Below are positions 1-6,187 of a DNA stretch of 6,852 nt, piece after piece. The notes beneath the pieces are model-generated. The model made no database searches. It was not told the origin of the DNA and saw only the letters and a list, made by a program, of their open reading frames with translations. The DNA comes from DASQGA01 sp035535315 (GTDB taxonomy: Bacteria > Actinomycetota > Thermoleophilia > Gaiellales > Gaiellaceae): NCBI GenBank assembly GCA_035535315.1, contig DATLQD010000110.1:1-6852 (forward strand), read 5' to 3'. The position numbers and the translations under genes were made by a program. Each line of letters begins with the position of its first letter. The stretch's first letter is position 1.

Positions 1-137
1 CGATGCGGGGACGCCCGAACGAGCCGGCCAACGTCGTCCACACATACACGATGCTCGCCGAGGCGCGAGGAGAGGACGTCGAGGAGCTCAGCCGGCAGAT
101 CGAGTCGAACGCGGCGGACGCCTTCGAGCTTCCATGA
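1..137 (+). CDS. tatD: TatD-family metal-dependent hydrolase/DNase, C-terminal fragment
   Basis: This is a 3' fragment whose 5' part lies outside the window. The frame running through position 3 reads MRGRPNEPANVVHTYTMLAE and continues to a TGA at 135-137. The R-G-x-x-N-E-P-x-x-V motif followed by a helix ending in an Asn-rich turn is typical of the C-terminus of TatD-family TIM-barrel hydrolases, which act as metal-dependent 3'-5' exonucleases/deoxyribonucleases in the cytoplasm. The metal ligands would be upstream and cannot be seen. Its stop codon overlaps the rsmA start (ATGA, 134-137), so the two are very probably translationally coupled. The tatD-rsmA-ispE order is common in actinobacteria, which supports the call. 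Only about 44 codons are visible, so the family is fairly sure but the subfamily is not. Confidence 0.85.
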   Translation, partial: MRGRPNEPANVVHTYTMLAEARGEDVEELSRQIESNAADAFELP

Positions 138-928
138 GCCGCTATGCCGTGACGCCGAACCGCGAGCTCGGCCAGCACTTCCTCATCGACGACAACATCC
201 TCGGAGTTGCCGGCCGCCTCGCGGCACTCTCCCCGGCGGACGTCGTCCTCGAGATCGGCGCCGGGCTCGGCGTTCTGACGCGCTACTTGGCGGACCGGGT
301 CGCTCATGTCCACGCGATCGAGCTCGATCGGAGCCTCGAACCGCACCTCCGGGACGCCGTTGCAGGGAACGGGAACGTCGATCTCGTCTTCGGGGATGCG
401 CTGGCGCTCCCGCTGGCGGCGCTCGAACCTCCGGCCACCAAGCTCGTTGCGAACCTTCCGTACCAGGTCGCGACCCCCGTCGTGGTCGAGTCCCTGGACG
501 GCCTGCCGCTGGTCGAGCGCTGGTGCGTGATGGTGCAGCGTGAGGTCGCCGACCGGTTCTTCGCCGAGCCGGGGACGCGGAGCTACGGCGCCGTCTCGGT
601 GCTCATCCGGCTGACCGCAGCGCGGACCGGCACCCACCCGGTCGCGCGGACGGTCTTCCGTCCGCCGCCGAACGTGGACTCCACCCTGGTCGCGTTCGAG
701 CGGACGCGCAAGTGGGGCCCGGAGTACGGCGCTCTCAAGCGGCTCGTCCAGGGTTCCTTCGCCTATCGGCGGAAGACGTTCGCGAACTCGCTCGAGCTCG
801 CCGGTCTCGCCACGAGGGCGGAGAGTGTGGCGGCGCTCGAGGTGATCGGCCGCCCCGCGGGCATCCGTGCCGAGGCGCTCGACCCTGAGGAGTTCGTTTC
901 GCTCGCCGAGCGGCTCGCCCCGCCGTGA
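134..928 (+). CDS. rsmA: 16S rRNA (adenine1518-N6/adenine1519-N6)-dimethyltransferase
   Basis: The protein is 264 aa, full length for RsmA/KsgA. It dimethylates two adjacent adenines in the helix 45 loop of 16S rRNA, using S-adenosylmethionine, late in 30S subunit assembly. Visible motifs in order are QHFL (residues 14-17), the SAM-binding glycine loop VLEIGAGLGVLT (38-49), the acidic ribose-binding IELD (62-65), GDA (87-89), the catalytic NLPY (107-110), QREVADRF (135-142), FRPPPNVDS (175-183) and the C-terminal YRRKTFANSL (211-220). All are hallmarks of this family and none is degraded. The ATG start sits in an ATGA overlap with the tatD stop and places QHFL at the usual distance from the N-terminus. 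There is no strong Shine-Dalgarno sequence, which fits reinitiation from the upstream gene. The 3' end overlaps ispE by 4 bp (GTGA). Loss of KsgA is known to give kasugamycin resistance. Confidence 0.97.
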   Translation: MSRYAVTPNRELGQHFLIDDNILGVAGRLAALSPADVVLEIGAGLGVLTRYLADRVAHVHAIELDRSLEPHLRDAVAGNGNVDLVFGDALALPLAALEPPATKLVANLPYQVATPVVVESLDGLPLVERWCVMVQREVADRFFAEPGTRSYGAVSVLIRLTAARTGTHPVARTVFRPPPNVDSTLVAFERTRKWGPEYGALKRLVQGSFAYRRKTFANSLELAGLATRAESVAALEVIGRPAGIRAEALDPEEFVSLAERLAPP

Positions 929-1749
929 CCCGCGTTGTCGTTCCCGCGAAGATCAACCTCGCACTGATCGTGGGCGAAGCCCGCCCGGACGGCTACCACG
1001 AGGTGGCGACGGTCATGCAACGGATCGACCTCGTTGACCGGTTGAGCCTCGAGCCTGACGAGTCCTTCTCGGTGCGGGGGTTCGCCGACGACACGCTGGT
1101 CTCTCTGGCGCTCGAGCGGCTGGCGGCGGCGGCCGGGGTCGAGCCAAGCTGGCGGGTCCGGATCGAGAAGCGGATTCCGGTCGCCGCGGGACTCGGGGGC
1201 GGCAGCGCCGACGCAGCCGCTGCTCTTGTCCTCGCGAATCAGACCCTCACCGTGCCGCTGGTCGGGGCCGCTCTCGCCGAGCTCGCCGCGGGCGTCGGCT
1301 CCGATGTTCCTTTCTTTCTCCAGCCCGGGCCGAAGCTCGCCGGGGGGGCTGGCGAGCGGCTCCAGCGCCTCGATCTACCGCAGGACTACTGGATTGTCGT
1401 CGCCATGCCCCTTCGCGCTCCGAAGCAATCGACCGCGGCGGTCTACCGGCGCTTCGACGACCTCGGGGGCGGACCCGGCTTCGAGGCTCGTCGCCTTGCC
1501 CTCCTCGATGCGCTCGAGAGCTGCCGGCGTCCGCGCGACTTTGCGGCTTTCCCGCCCAACGACCTGGCCCCGGCGGCCGGAGGCGGCGACATCGCAGAGG
1601 AGCTCCGCGCGGCGGGCGCCCTACGGGCGGACGTCAGCGGTGCGGGCCCGGCCGTGTACGGCGTCTTCAGCCATCGGGCGCAGGCGCGCGCGGCGGCACG
1701 GAGAATTGCACGGCGGGCGCGGTCCTGGGTGACGGTGCCGGTCTGGTAG
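925..1749 (+). CDS. ispE: 4-diphosphocytidyl-2-C-methyl-D-erythritol kinase
   Basis: The protein is 274 aa and belongs to the GHMP kinase family. It phosphorylates the 2-hydroxyl of CDP-methylerythritol with ATP, the fourth step of the non-mevalonate (MEP) isoprenoid pathway, in the cytoplasm. Visible motifs are PAKINL near the N-terminus (residues 7-12, with the substrate Lys at 9), the GHMP phosphate-binding loop PVAAGLGGGSADAAAAL (85-101), GSDVPFF with the catalytic Asp at 127, NDL at 212-214 and the glycine-rich SGAGPAVYG (238-246). The start is GTG at 925, inside a GTGA overlap with the rsmA stop, so expression is probably coupled to rsmA. The protein is slightly shorter than many homologues, which reach about 280-310 aa, but no motif is missing. 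A highly basic Ala/Arg helix near residues 251-266 precedes the C-terminus. Confidence 0.96.
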   Translation: MTRVVVPAKINLALIVGEARPDGYHEVATVMQRIDLVDRLSLEPDESFSVRGFADDTLVSLALERLAAAAGVEPSWRVRIEKRIPVAAGLGGGSADAAAALVLANQTLTVPLVGAALAELAAGVGSDVPFFLQPGPKLAGGAGERLQRLDLPQDYWIVVAMPLRAPKQSTAAVYRRFDDLGGGPGFEARRLALLDALESCRRPRDFAAFPPNDLAPAAGGGDIAEELRAAGALRADVSGAGPAVYGVFSHRAQARAAARRIARRARSWVTVPVW

Positions 1750-1752
1750 CTT
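1747..1752 (+). promoter_or_regulatory. Candidate -10 box for a leaderless transcript
   Basis: TAGCTT fits the TANNNT -10 consensus of actinobacterial housekeeping sigma factors. It ends exactly 7 nt before the ATG at 1760, so transcription would begin at or next to the start codon. The box overlaps the ispE stop codon. No Shine-Dalgarno sequence lies between ispE and this ATG, which agrees with leaderless initiation. No convincing -35 hexamer is visible at 16-18 nt spacing, so this is a weak call resting on spacing and on similar arrangements elsewhere in the window. Confidence 0.35.
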
Positions 1753-1759
1753 CGGCTCC

Positions 1760-2116
1760 ATGACGGGCTATCCCGTTCTGGAGCACGGAACGACGCGAAA
1801 AACCAGGTGGTTCAGGGCCAACCGTTTCCGGATCGCGCTCGGGATCGCGGTGGTCGAGACGATCCTCATCGTCGCGAACGTCCTGTCGTGGTTCCTGGCG
1901 ATCGGCATCGCGACGCTCGTGTTCGCGCTCTACCTCGTCGTGCGGCGGAAGGTCAAGAACCCCGCCATTCGCCAGGTGGCCTGGACGGCTGCTCTCTCCC
2001 AGACGGTGCCGGTGCTGATCCCGCTCCTGCTCGTCCTGGCCACGACTATCGCGATCGTCACGATCGCCGTCTTCGCTCTCGTGATCGTGGTCTTGCTCTT
2101 CCTCGACCGGCGCTGA
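1760..2116 (+). CDS. Small multi-pass membrane protein of unknown function
   Basis: The protein is 118 aa and I do not recognise its family. After a basic N-terminus (KTRWFRANRFR, about residues 14-24), hydrophobic segments run from roughly 25-43 and 44-61. A basic loop follows (RRKVKNPAIR, about 62-71), then a long hydrophobic stretch at 83-115 that can hold two short helices, and the protein ends in DRR. Basic residues at the N-terminus, in the central loop and at the C-terminus suggest four helices with both ends in the cytoplasm. No catalytic motif or conserved polar residue within the membrane is apparent. The start is 10 nt after the ispE stop with no Shine-Dalgarno sequence; a TANNNT box just upstream suggests its own leaderless transcript, though read-through from ispE is equally possible. 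Coding-type G/C third positions and the hydrophobic pattern make it a likely real gene. Confidence 0.75.
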   Translation: MTGYPVLEHGTTRKTRWFRANRFRIALGIAVVETILIVANVLSWFLAIGIATLVFALYLVVRRKVKNPAIRQVAWTAALSQTVPVLIPLLLVLATTIAIVTIAVFALVIVVLLFLDRR

Positions 2117-2134
2117 GTGCGGCGAGCGTCGTTC

Positions 2135-2140
2135 TAGACT
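2135..2140 (+). promoter_or_regulatory. Candidate -10 box for tRNA-Gln
   Basis: TAGACT fits TANNNT and lies 11 nt before the first base of the mature tRNA. This would give a very short 5' leader, as is common for single bacterial tRNA genes. The -35 region at 17 nt spacing (GCTGAG) is a poor match to TTGACA. The tRNA could also be read through from the membrane protein gene, which ends 35 nt upstream. Confidence 0.35.
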
Positions 2141-2151
2141 TCGCGTGGCAC

Positions 2152-2222
2152 TGGGGCGTAGCCAAGTGGTAAGGCAGCGGGTTTTGGTCCCGTGATCGGA
2201 GGTTCGAATCCTCCCGCCCCAG
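2152..2222 (+). tRNA. tRNA-Gln (anticodon UUG)
   Basis: A complete cloverleaf can be drawn by hand. The acceptor stem TGGGGCG (2152-2158) pairs perfectly with CGCCCCA (2215-2221). The D stem GCC/GGC (2161-2163, 2173-2175) has a loop containing GG. The anticodon stem GCGGG/CCCGT (2177-2181, 2189-2193) includes one G-U pair at its base, and the 7-nt loop TTTTGGT places TTG at 2184-2186. The variable loop has 4 nt, and the T arm is GGAGG-TTCGAAT-CCTCC (2198-2214). The discriminator is G at 2222, and CCA is not encoded, so it must be added after transcription. Starting with U and ending in a U-A pair plus G73 is characteristic of bacterial tRNA-Gln. It reads CAA, and possibly CAG by wobble. A short T-rich stretch (CTTCTTT) directly after it may help end transcription. 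Confidence 0.96.
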
Positions 2223-2259
2223 CTTCTTTACGACGAGCGAACGTTCCGCCAATCCCTCC

Positions 2260-3603
2260 TCAGCCGTCGGTGAGGGCCCGCAACCGTGCGCCCATTCGCG
2301 CTGCGTGGTCGGCCGCGGCCGCAAGGTTCCTGGCATCGGTTGCTGCCCTGAGCGCGCGAAGGCGGGACTCGATCTCGCTTCGGCCGGCGGCATCGAGGGT
2401 GTGCGAGATCCGGTCGCGGATCCACTCGAGCACGGCCACGTCCCCGGTCACGCCGGCCAGGTCCTTCGCGGCGGCATGGACGCGCAGTTGCTGCGTCCAG
2501 AGGTAAAACCGGGCTGTGTCGATCTTGGTGGGGGGCCGGTAGAGCAGCTCGAGATCGAGGACGGATTGCGTTACATCGATGGCCTTCTGGGCGGTCCGTG
2601 CAGGCTTTTGGCCCTTGACCGAGCGCGTCAGTGCGTCCAAGCCCTCGCCGAGCCGGGCGGCGATCATTGGCGGCGGATTGGCTGCATGCAGCGTTTTCCA
2701 GGCCTCATTCATGTGCGTGACCGTGACCGAGGCGCCCTCCCAGTCTCCGATGCGGGCCAGCTCCAGGATCCCCTCGGCGCTCTCTGCCAGGGACGCAAGC
2801 TCCGCCGGCATTGATTCCGGTAGCGCGTCCGTGGGGACGGCGAGAGCCAGCGCCTCGAGGTCGCCGCCGCCGGCGGTCCGGAACTCGCCGTAGCCTGGTG
2901 CGAAGATCTTGTCCTCGCTGGTCCCGTCGGAGTGCAACTCTGCGCCAATCATTCCGCCTTCGACCGGCCCTCGCGGGCCCGCAACGGTGTTTCCGATGGA
3001 CTTCACTGTGACCTCTTCGAACACGATTCCCGGGGCGTTCTCGGTCCGGTACACATCGCCGACCTTGGGGTCGGCGGGCATGATCATCGCGGCCGGGCCC
3101 TCGCGGCCGGCGAGCCACGTCCCTTCGGTGACGGCGATGGCGCCGTTGCGGTAATCGAAGACGTCTTCGCCGAAGTACCAGACCGATCCGTCGTCGGCCT
3201 GCGCGTACCGGTCGAGCGCGACCTCCTCGAGGCGACCGTCGAGGTAGGCCATGTACTGCGACACGAGCACGGGGATTTGCTCGCCGTTCCATGTCACCGT
3301 CCTCGTGCCGGGTAGGAGCGTCGTCTCCGTCCGAAACGGCTTGTCGTCAACGTGGCCGAGCAGGAGAGCGGAATAGAGGCGGCTGATCGGAAACAGCTGG
3401 TTGGTGATCTTTGTGGGGCTCGAGAAGGTGGGCCGGGTGAGATCGACCCGCTTGCCGGCCGGCGCGCAGCCTTGACCGGTGTAGGTGCCGCATGCGGTCG
3501 ACGGAAGGTTCGCGGGCGCAGCGGTGGCGGACTTGCTGTCGCTGTCGCACCCGCTGAGCGCAAGCGCCGCCACAAGACCCAGGGCAGTCAACGAATAACG
3601 CAT
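2260..3603 (-). CDS. Secreted lipoprotein of unknown function, beta-rich N-terminal and helical C-terminal halves
   Basis: The protein is 447 aa. The chosen ATG at 3603-3601 gives a clean lipoprotein signal peptide: MRYS, a hydrophobic core and the lipobox L-S-G-C with Cys19 as the lipidated residue. Starting 21 residues upstream would bury this signal behind a polar extension. After a Ser/Ala linker and a Cys pair (C38, C46) comes a probable beta-rich domain (about 55-255). It includes PTKITNQLFP, VWYFGEDVFDY (141-151), EGTWLAGREGP (160-170) and MPADPKVGDVYRTE (175-188). I recall similar W-Y-F-G-E and G-D-x-Y patterns in secreted hypothetical proteins of several phyla, with no function I can name. 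Residues 264-447 look all-helical, with ELLYRPP and an Ile-Asp-x-Ala-Arg-x-x-x-W segment, and may form a helix bundle. It would sit outside the membrane. It is divergent from glmU and convergent with the tRNA. No catalytic residues are identifiable, and a binding role is only a guess. Confidence 0.88.
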   Translation of the reverse strand: MRYSLTALGLVAALALSGCDSDSKSATAAPANLPSTACGTYTGQGCAPAGKRVDLTRPTFSSPTKITNQLFPISRLYSALLLGHVDDKPFRTETTLLPGTRTVTWNGEQIPVLVSQYMAYLDGRLEEVALDRYAQADDGSVWYFGEDVFDYRNGAIAVTEGTWLAGREGPAAMIMPADPKVGDVYRTENAPGIVFEEVTVKSIGNTVAGPRGPVEGGMIGAELHSDGTSEDKIFAPGYGEFRTAGGGDLEALALAVPTDALPESMPAELASLAESAEGILELARIGDWEGASVTVTHMNEAWKTLHAANPPPMIAARLGEGLDALTRSVKGQKPARTAQKAIDVTQSVLDLELLYRPPTKIDTARFYLWTQQLRVHAAAKDLAGVTGDVAVLEWIRDRISHTLDAAGRSEIESRLRALRAATDARNLAAAADHAARMGARLRALTDG

Positions 3604-3611
3604 GGGGGAGC

Positions 3612-3617
3612 AACGTA
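3612..3617 (-). promoter_or_regulatory. Candidate -10 box for the lipoprotein gene
   Basis: On the minus strand the sequence reads TACGTT, then 8 nt, then ATG. TACGTT fits TANNNT and the spacing would put the transcript start at or beside the start codon. The 8 nt between (GCTCCCCC) contain no Shine-Dalgarno sequence, consistent with leaderless translation. The -35 position has no clear match, so confidence is modest. Confidence 0.35.
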
Positions 3618-3683
3618 GGAGGCCCAGATGAAAGGAAGATGAAGCGTCCGGGCGTCCAGCCGCCAAGCCTGCTGGGTTTCAGC

Positions 3684-3689
3684 CATAAT
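3684..3689 (+). promoter_or_regulatory. Candidate -10 box for the glmU-prs operon
   Basis: CATAAT is a 5/6 match to TATAAT and is the most AT-rich hexamer in the 119-bp divergent region between the lipoprotein gene and glmU. It would start transcription near 3696, giving a leader of about 26 nt before the TTG at 3723. It lies inside any longer glmU reading frame starting at 3639, which argues for the shorter protein. No good -35 hexamer is seen at 16-18 nt spacing. Confidence 0.4.
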
Positions 3690-3722
3690 CGGCGCTCGGC
3701 CCCGGCGCATGACTCACGCCCC

Positions 3723-5060
3723 TTGACGCAACCCCTCGCAGCCGTCGTCATGGCTGCCGGCCTCGGCACGCGGATGAAGTCCGCAACGCCGAAGCACCTC
3801 CATCCGCTCCTCGGGCGCCCGCTCGTGGCCTGGGTCCTCGATGCGCTGCGCGCAGTCGGGCCGTCGCGGCTCGTCCTCATCTCGTCACCGGAGAGCGCGG
3901 CTGAGCTCGCCGCCTCCTTTCCCGGCGTCGAGGTCGTCGTGCAGGAGAAGCCGCGCGGCACCGGCGATGCGGTCGCAGCCGCGCGCCAGGCTCTGGAAAG
4001 GTTCGAGGGCGACCTTCTCGTGCTGGCCGGAGACACCCCGCTCCTTACCCCCGAGGCGATCGAAGAGCTCGTCGACGAGCATCACCGCGAAGGAGCCGCC
4101 GTGACCCTCCTCTCGATCGAGCCCGAGGGCCGGCGCCCCTACGGGCGTATCGTGCGCGACGAGAAGGGCGAGCTCGCTGCGATCGTCGAGGAACGGGACG
4201 CCACCCCCGAGCAGCGAGAGATCCGGGAGTTGAACGCCTCGGTGTACGTGTTCTCGGCGCCCGACCTCTGGTGGGCACTTGGCGAAGTCGGGACAGGCAA
4301 CGCCCAGGGAGAGCTCTACCTGACGGACACGATCGCGCGGCTCGTTCGGGAGGGCGAGCGCGCTGTTGTCTATCGCTCCCAGGACCCGGACGTGGCGGAG
4401 GGCGTGAACACCCGCGCCGACCTCGCGCTCGTGGCGTCCCTCCTCCGCAAGCGGATCCTGACCGCCCACATGCTGGCAGGCGTAACGGTCGTCGATCCAG
4501 GGACCACGTGGATCGAAGCGGACGTCCAGATCGATCCCGATGCGGTCATTCAGCCTTTCACTGTCCTCCGCGGCCGGACGGTCGTCCGCGGCGAGGCCGA
4601 GATCGGGCCTCACGTCGTTGCGATCGACGCCGAGATCGGGCAAGGTGCGACTGTGGGCCCGTTCTGCTACCTCCGCCCGGGCTCGGTGCTCGCGGCGGGC
4701 GCCAAGGCAGGCACGTTCGTCGAGATCAAGAACGCCCAGATCGGGGAACGGTCCAAGGTGCCGCACCTCTCTTACATCGGAGACGCGCAAATCGGCGAGG
4801 ACACCAATATCGGAGCCGGCGCCATCACTGCGAACTACCGTGAGGAGCGCTTCGAGGAGAAGCAGCGCACGGTGATCGGCAGCAACGTCCACACCGGTAG
4901 CCAGAATGTCTTCGTACCGCCTGTGGAGATCGGTGACAATGCTTGGACTGGAGCGGGTTCGGCTATCACGGAAGACGTCCCCAATGGAGCGCTCGCAATC
5001 GCGCGAGCCCGTCAGGTCAACAAAGAGGGATATGACGATGCTCGACAGCGGAACGACTGA
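3723..5060 (+). CDS. glmU: Bifunctional N-acetylglucosamine-1-phosphate uridyltransferase / glucosamine-1-phosphate acetyltransferase
   Basis: From the TTG at 3723 the protein is 445 aa. It acetylates GlcN-1-P with acetyl-CoA and then transfers UMP from UTP to give UDP-GlcNAc for peptidoglycan. The N-terminal pyrophosphorylase domain shows MAAGLGTRM (10-18), PKHLH (23-27), RGTGDA (78-83), AGDTPL with the metal Asp at 104, YGRI (140-143), ELYLTD (197-202) and VNTRAD (228-233). The C-terminal left-handed beta-helix has YLRPG (316-320), Lys336, the catalytic-base His348 in PHLSYIGD, NIGAGAITANY (362-372), Ser393 and Arg428, matching E. coli R333, K351, H363, N386, S405 and R440. An upstream in-frame ATG at 3639 would add 28 residues with no family character and overlap the divergent promoter region, so I prefer TTG. 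Neither start has a well-placed Shine-Dalgarno sequence. The 3' end overlaps prs. Confidence 0.95.
   Translation: MTQPLAAVVMAAGLGTRMKSATPKHLHPLLGRPLVAWVLDALRAVGPSRLVLISSPESAAELAASFPGVEVVVQEKPRGTGDAVAAARQALERFEGDLLVLAGDTPLLTPEAIEELVDEHHREGAAVTLLSIEPEGRRPYGRIVRDEKGELAAIVEERDATPEQREIRELNASVYVFSAPDLWWALGEVGTGNAQGELYLTDTIARLVREGERAVVYRSQDPDVAEGVNTRADLALVASLLRKRILTAHMLAGVTVVDPGTTWIEADVQIDPDAVIQPFTVLRGRTVVRGEAEIGPHVVAIDAEIGQGATVGPFCYLRPGSVLAAGAKAGTFVEIKNAQIGERSKVPHLSYIGDAQIGEDTNIGAGAITANYREERFEEKQRTVIGSNVHTGSQNVFVPPVEIGDNAWTGAGSAITEDVPNGALAIARARQVNKEGYDDARQRND
5024..5030 (+). promoter_or_regulatory. Ribosome binding site choosing the prs start
   Basis: AGAGGGA lies inside the 3' end of glmU. Its AGGG core is 8 nt from the ATG at 5038 but only 2 nt from the ATG at 5032. 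The in-frame Met codons at 5032 and 5038 are therefore best separated in favour of 5038. Confidence 0.55.
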
Positions 5061-6117
5061 GCTGACCCGTCCGATCCCGGGCCTCGAATCGGTCGAGGCG
5101 CCGCTCCAGCCGGAGGGACAGCCCGGGCGCTGGATCGAGCGGGGCCCCTCCGGGAAGCTAATGCTCTTCTCCGGGCGCTCGAATCCGGACCTCGCTCGTG
5201 AAATCGCCGCAATGCTGAACATCCAGCTCGGCGAGGTGGATCTGAAGACGTTCGCGAACGGCGAGACCTACTGCCGGTACGGGGAGTCGGTGCGTGGCGC
5301 CGACGTTTTCATCGTCCAGTCGCCCTCGAGAGGGCTCACGAACGACCACCTGATGGAGCTTCTGATCATGATCGACGCGGCCAAGCTCGCCTCCGCGAAC
5401 CGGATCACGGCCGTCATGCCCTGGTATCCCTACTCGCGCCAGGACAAGAAGTCCTCGCCGCGCGAACCGATCACGGCCAAGCTGGTCGCGGAGCTCCTGC
5501 AGGCCGCTGGGGTCGACCGGGTTCTCACGATGGACCTTCACGCGGGCCAGATTCAGGGGTTCTTCACGATCCCCGTCGACCACATGACGGCGCTCCCGCT
5601 CTTCTCCCAGTACTACCGGGACAAGGGGCTTCACGGCCGCGCCGTCGTCGCTGTCTCCCCGGACCCGGGCCGCGCCAAGATGGCGGGCAAGTTCAATCAG
5701 ATGCTCGACGCGGAATCTCCCTTCGCGATCATGAACAAGGTCCGACCGGCGCATGACGAGGCCGCCGTGACCCAGGTGATCGGCGACGTCGACGGCAAGA
5801 TCGCGGTCATGACCGACGACATCATCGTCACCGGCGGCACGCTGATCGCCGGAGCGAAGGCCCTCAAGGAGGCCGGCGCCACCGAGGTCTATGCCTGCGC
5901 CACGCACGGCCTCTTTCCCGGCAACTCGTTCGAGAAGATCCAGGCCAGCGAGCTCCGAGAGGTGACAGTGACCAACACGGTTCCGATCGACCCGTTGAAG
6001 CAGCCGGACAAGGTCAAGGTCGTGCCGGTCTCAAGGCTTCTGGCTGAGACGATCCAGAACGTCTTTTCGGACGAGTCGGTGTCGGCGATCTTCGCCGGCG
6101 AGAACCAGCTCTTCTAG
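5038..6117 (+). CDS. prs: Ribose-phosphate pyrophosphokinase (PRPP synthetase) with N-terminal extension
   Basis: From the ATG at 5038 the protein is 359 aa. It transfers pyrophosphate from ATP to ribose-5-phosphate, making PRPP for purine, pyrimidine, histidine, tryptophan and NAD synthesis. Family motifs are FSGRSNPDLA (44-53), FANGETY (72-78), the ATP flexible-loop segment PYSRQDKK (131-138) with PREPITAK, the signature DLHAGQIQGFF (166-176), SPDPGR (207-212) and the PRPP loop TDDIIVTGGT (259-268). Actinobacterial enzymes share the RQDKK and SPDxGR forms. Canonical enzymes begin about at residue 40, so some 40 residues (including GRWIERGPSGK) are extra; an internal ATG at 5161 would give a classical 318-aa protein. 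In the PRPP loop, Val264 stands where Asp is expected (DDxxDTGGT). The start overlaps glmU by 23 bp, so the two are probably coupled, matching the common glmU-prs pairing. Confidence 0.95.
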   Translation: MLDSGTTELTRPIPGLESVEAPLQPEGQPGRWIERGPSGKLMLFSGRSNPDLAREIAAMLNIQLGEVDLKTFANGETYCRYGESVRGADVFIVQSPSRGLTNDHLMELLIMIDAAKLASANRITAVMPWYPYSRQDKKSSPREPITAKLVAELLQAAGVDRVLTMDLHAGQIQGFFTIPVDHMTALPLFSQYYRDKGLHGRAVVAVSPDPGRAKMAGKFNQMLDAESPFAIMNKVRPAHDEAAVTQVIGDVDGKIAVMTDDIIVTGGTLIAGAKALKEAGATEVYACATHGLFPGNSFEKIQASELREVTVTNTVPIDPLKQPDKVKVVPVSRLLAETIQNVFSDESVSAIFAGENQLF

Positions 6118-6134
6118 CCCGAACTGTGTAACCA

Positions 6135-6150
6135 TGCGGTCTAGGCCGCA
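6135..6150. terminator. Hairpin at the convergent end of prs and the 60-aa membrane protein gene
   Basis: TGCGG (6135-6139) pairs with CCGCA (6146-6150), and a T-G pair can extend the stem to 6 bp around a CTAG loop. It begins 18 nt after the prs stop. There is no following T-run on either strand, so it is not a classical intrinsic terminator. GC-rich actinobacteria often use hairpins without T-runs. The symmetric position between two convergent genes makes a shared, bidirectional role possible. Confidence 0.4.
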
Positions 6151-6176
6151 GTTGGTACCGGAGGTTGGTACCGGAA
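6151..6176. repeat. Tandem 13-bp direct repeat, two copies
   Basis: The unit GTTGGTACCGGAG (6151-6163) is followed at once by GTTGGTACCGGAA (6164-6176), differing only in the last base. Each copy holds the palindrome GGTACC, so the two copies can also pair with each other as a stem of 6 bp, extended by two T-G pairs, over a 7-nt loop. It abuts the hairpin at 6135-6150, so it may be part of the termination region or a recent slippage duplication. Confidence 0.8.
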
Positions 6177-6187
6177 CGCCTCGGGGA

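Noticed and set aside
2239..2246. Palindrome GAACGTTC between the tRNA and the lipoprotein gene
   Set aside because: It is only 8 bp with no loop, so it cannot form a terminator hairpin, and this size is expected by chance.
2305..2814. 169-codon plus-strand open frame inside the lipoprotein gene
   Set aside because: The minus strand has a signal peptide, a lipobox and a coherent domain sequence over the same bases. The plus-strand frame has no start signal and no domain.
3639..3722. Longer glmU start at ATG 3639
   Set aside because: It adds 28 residues absent from the family and runs through the best -10 box. Its purine-rich upstream sequence lies only 2 nt from the ATG, too close for a good ribosome binding site.
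3885..5222. 445-codon minus-strand open frame antisense to glmU
   Set aside because: It is a shadow produced by the GC-rich codon pattern of glmU. Its translation has no recognisable domain, while the plus strand carries every GlmU motif.
5158..5907. 249-codon minus-strand open frame antisense to prs
   Set aside because: The sense strand encodes an intact PRPP synthetase. The antisense product is low-complexity, rich in Arg, Asp and Gly, and is typical of a shadow frame.
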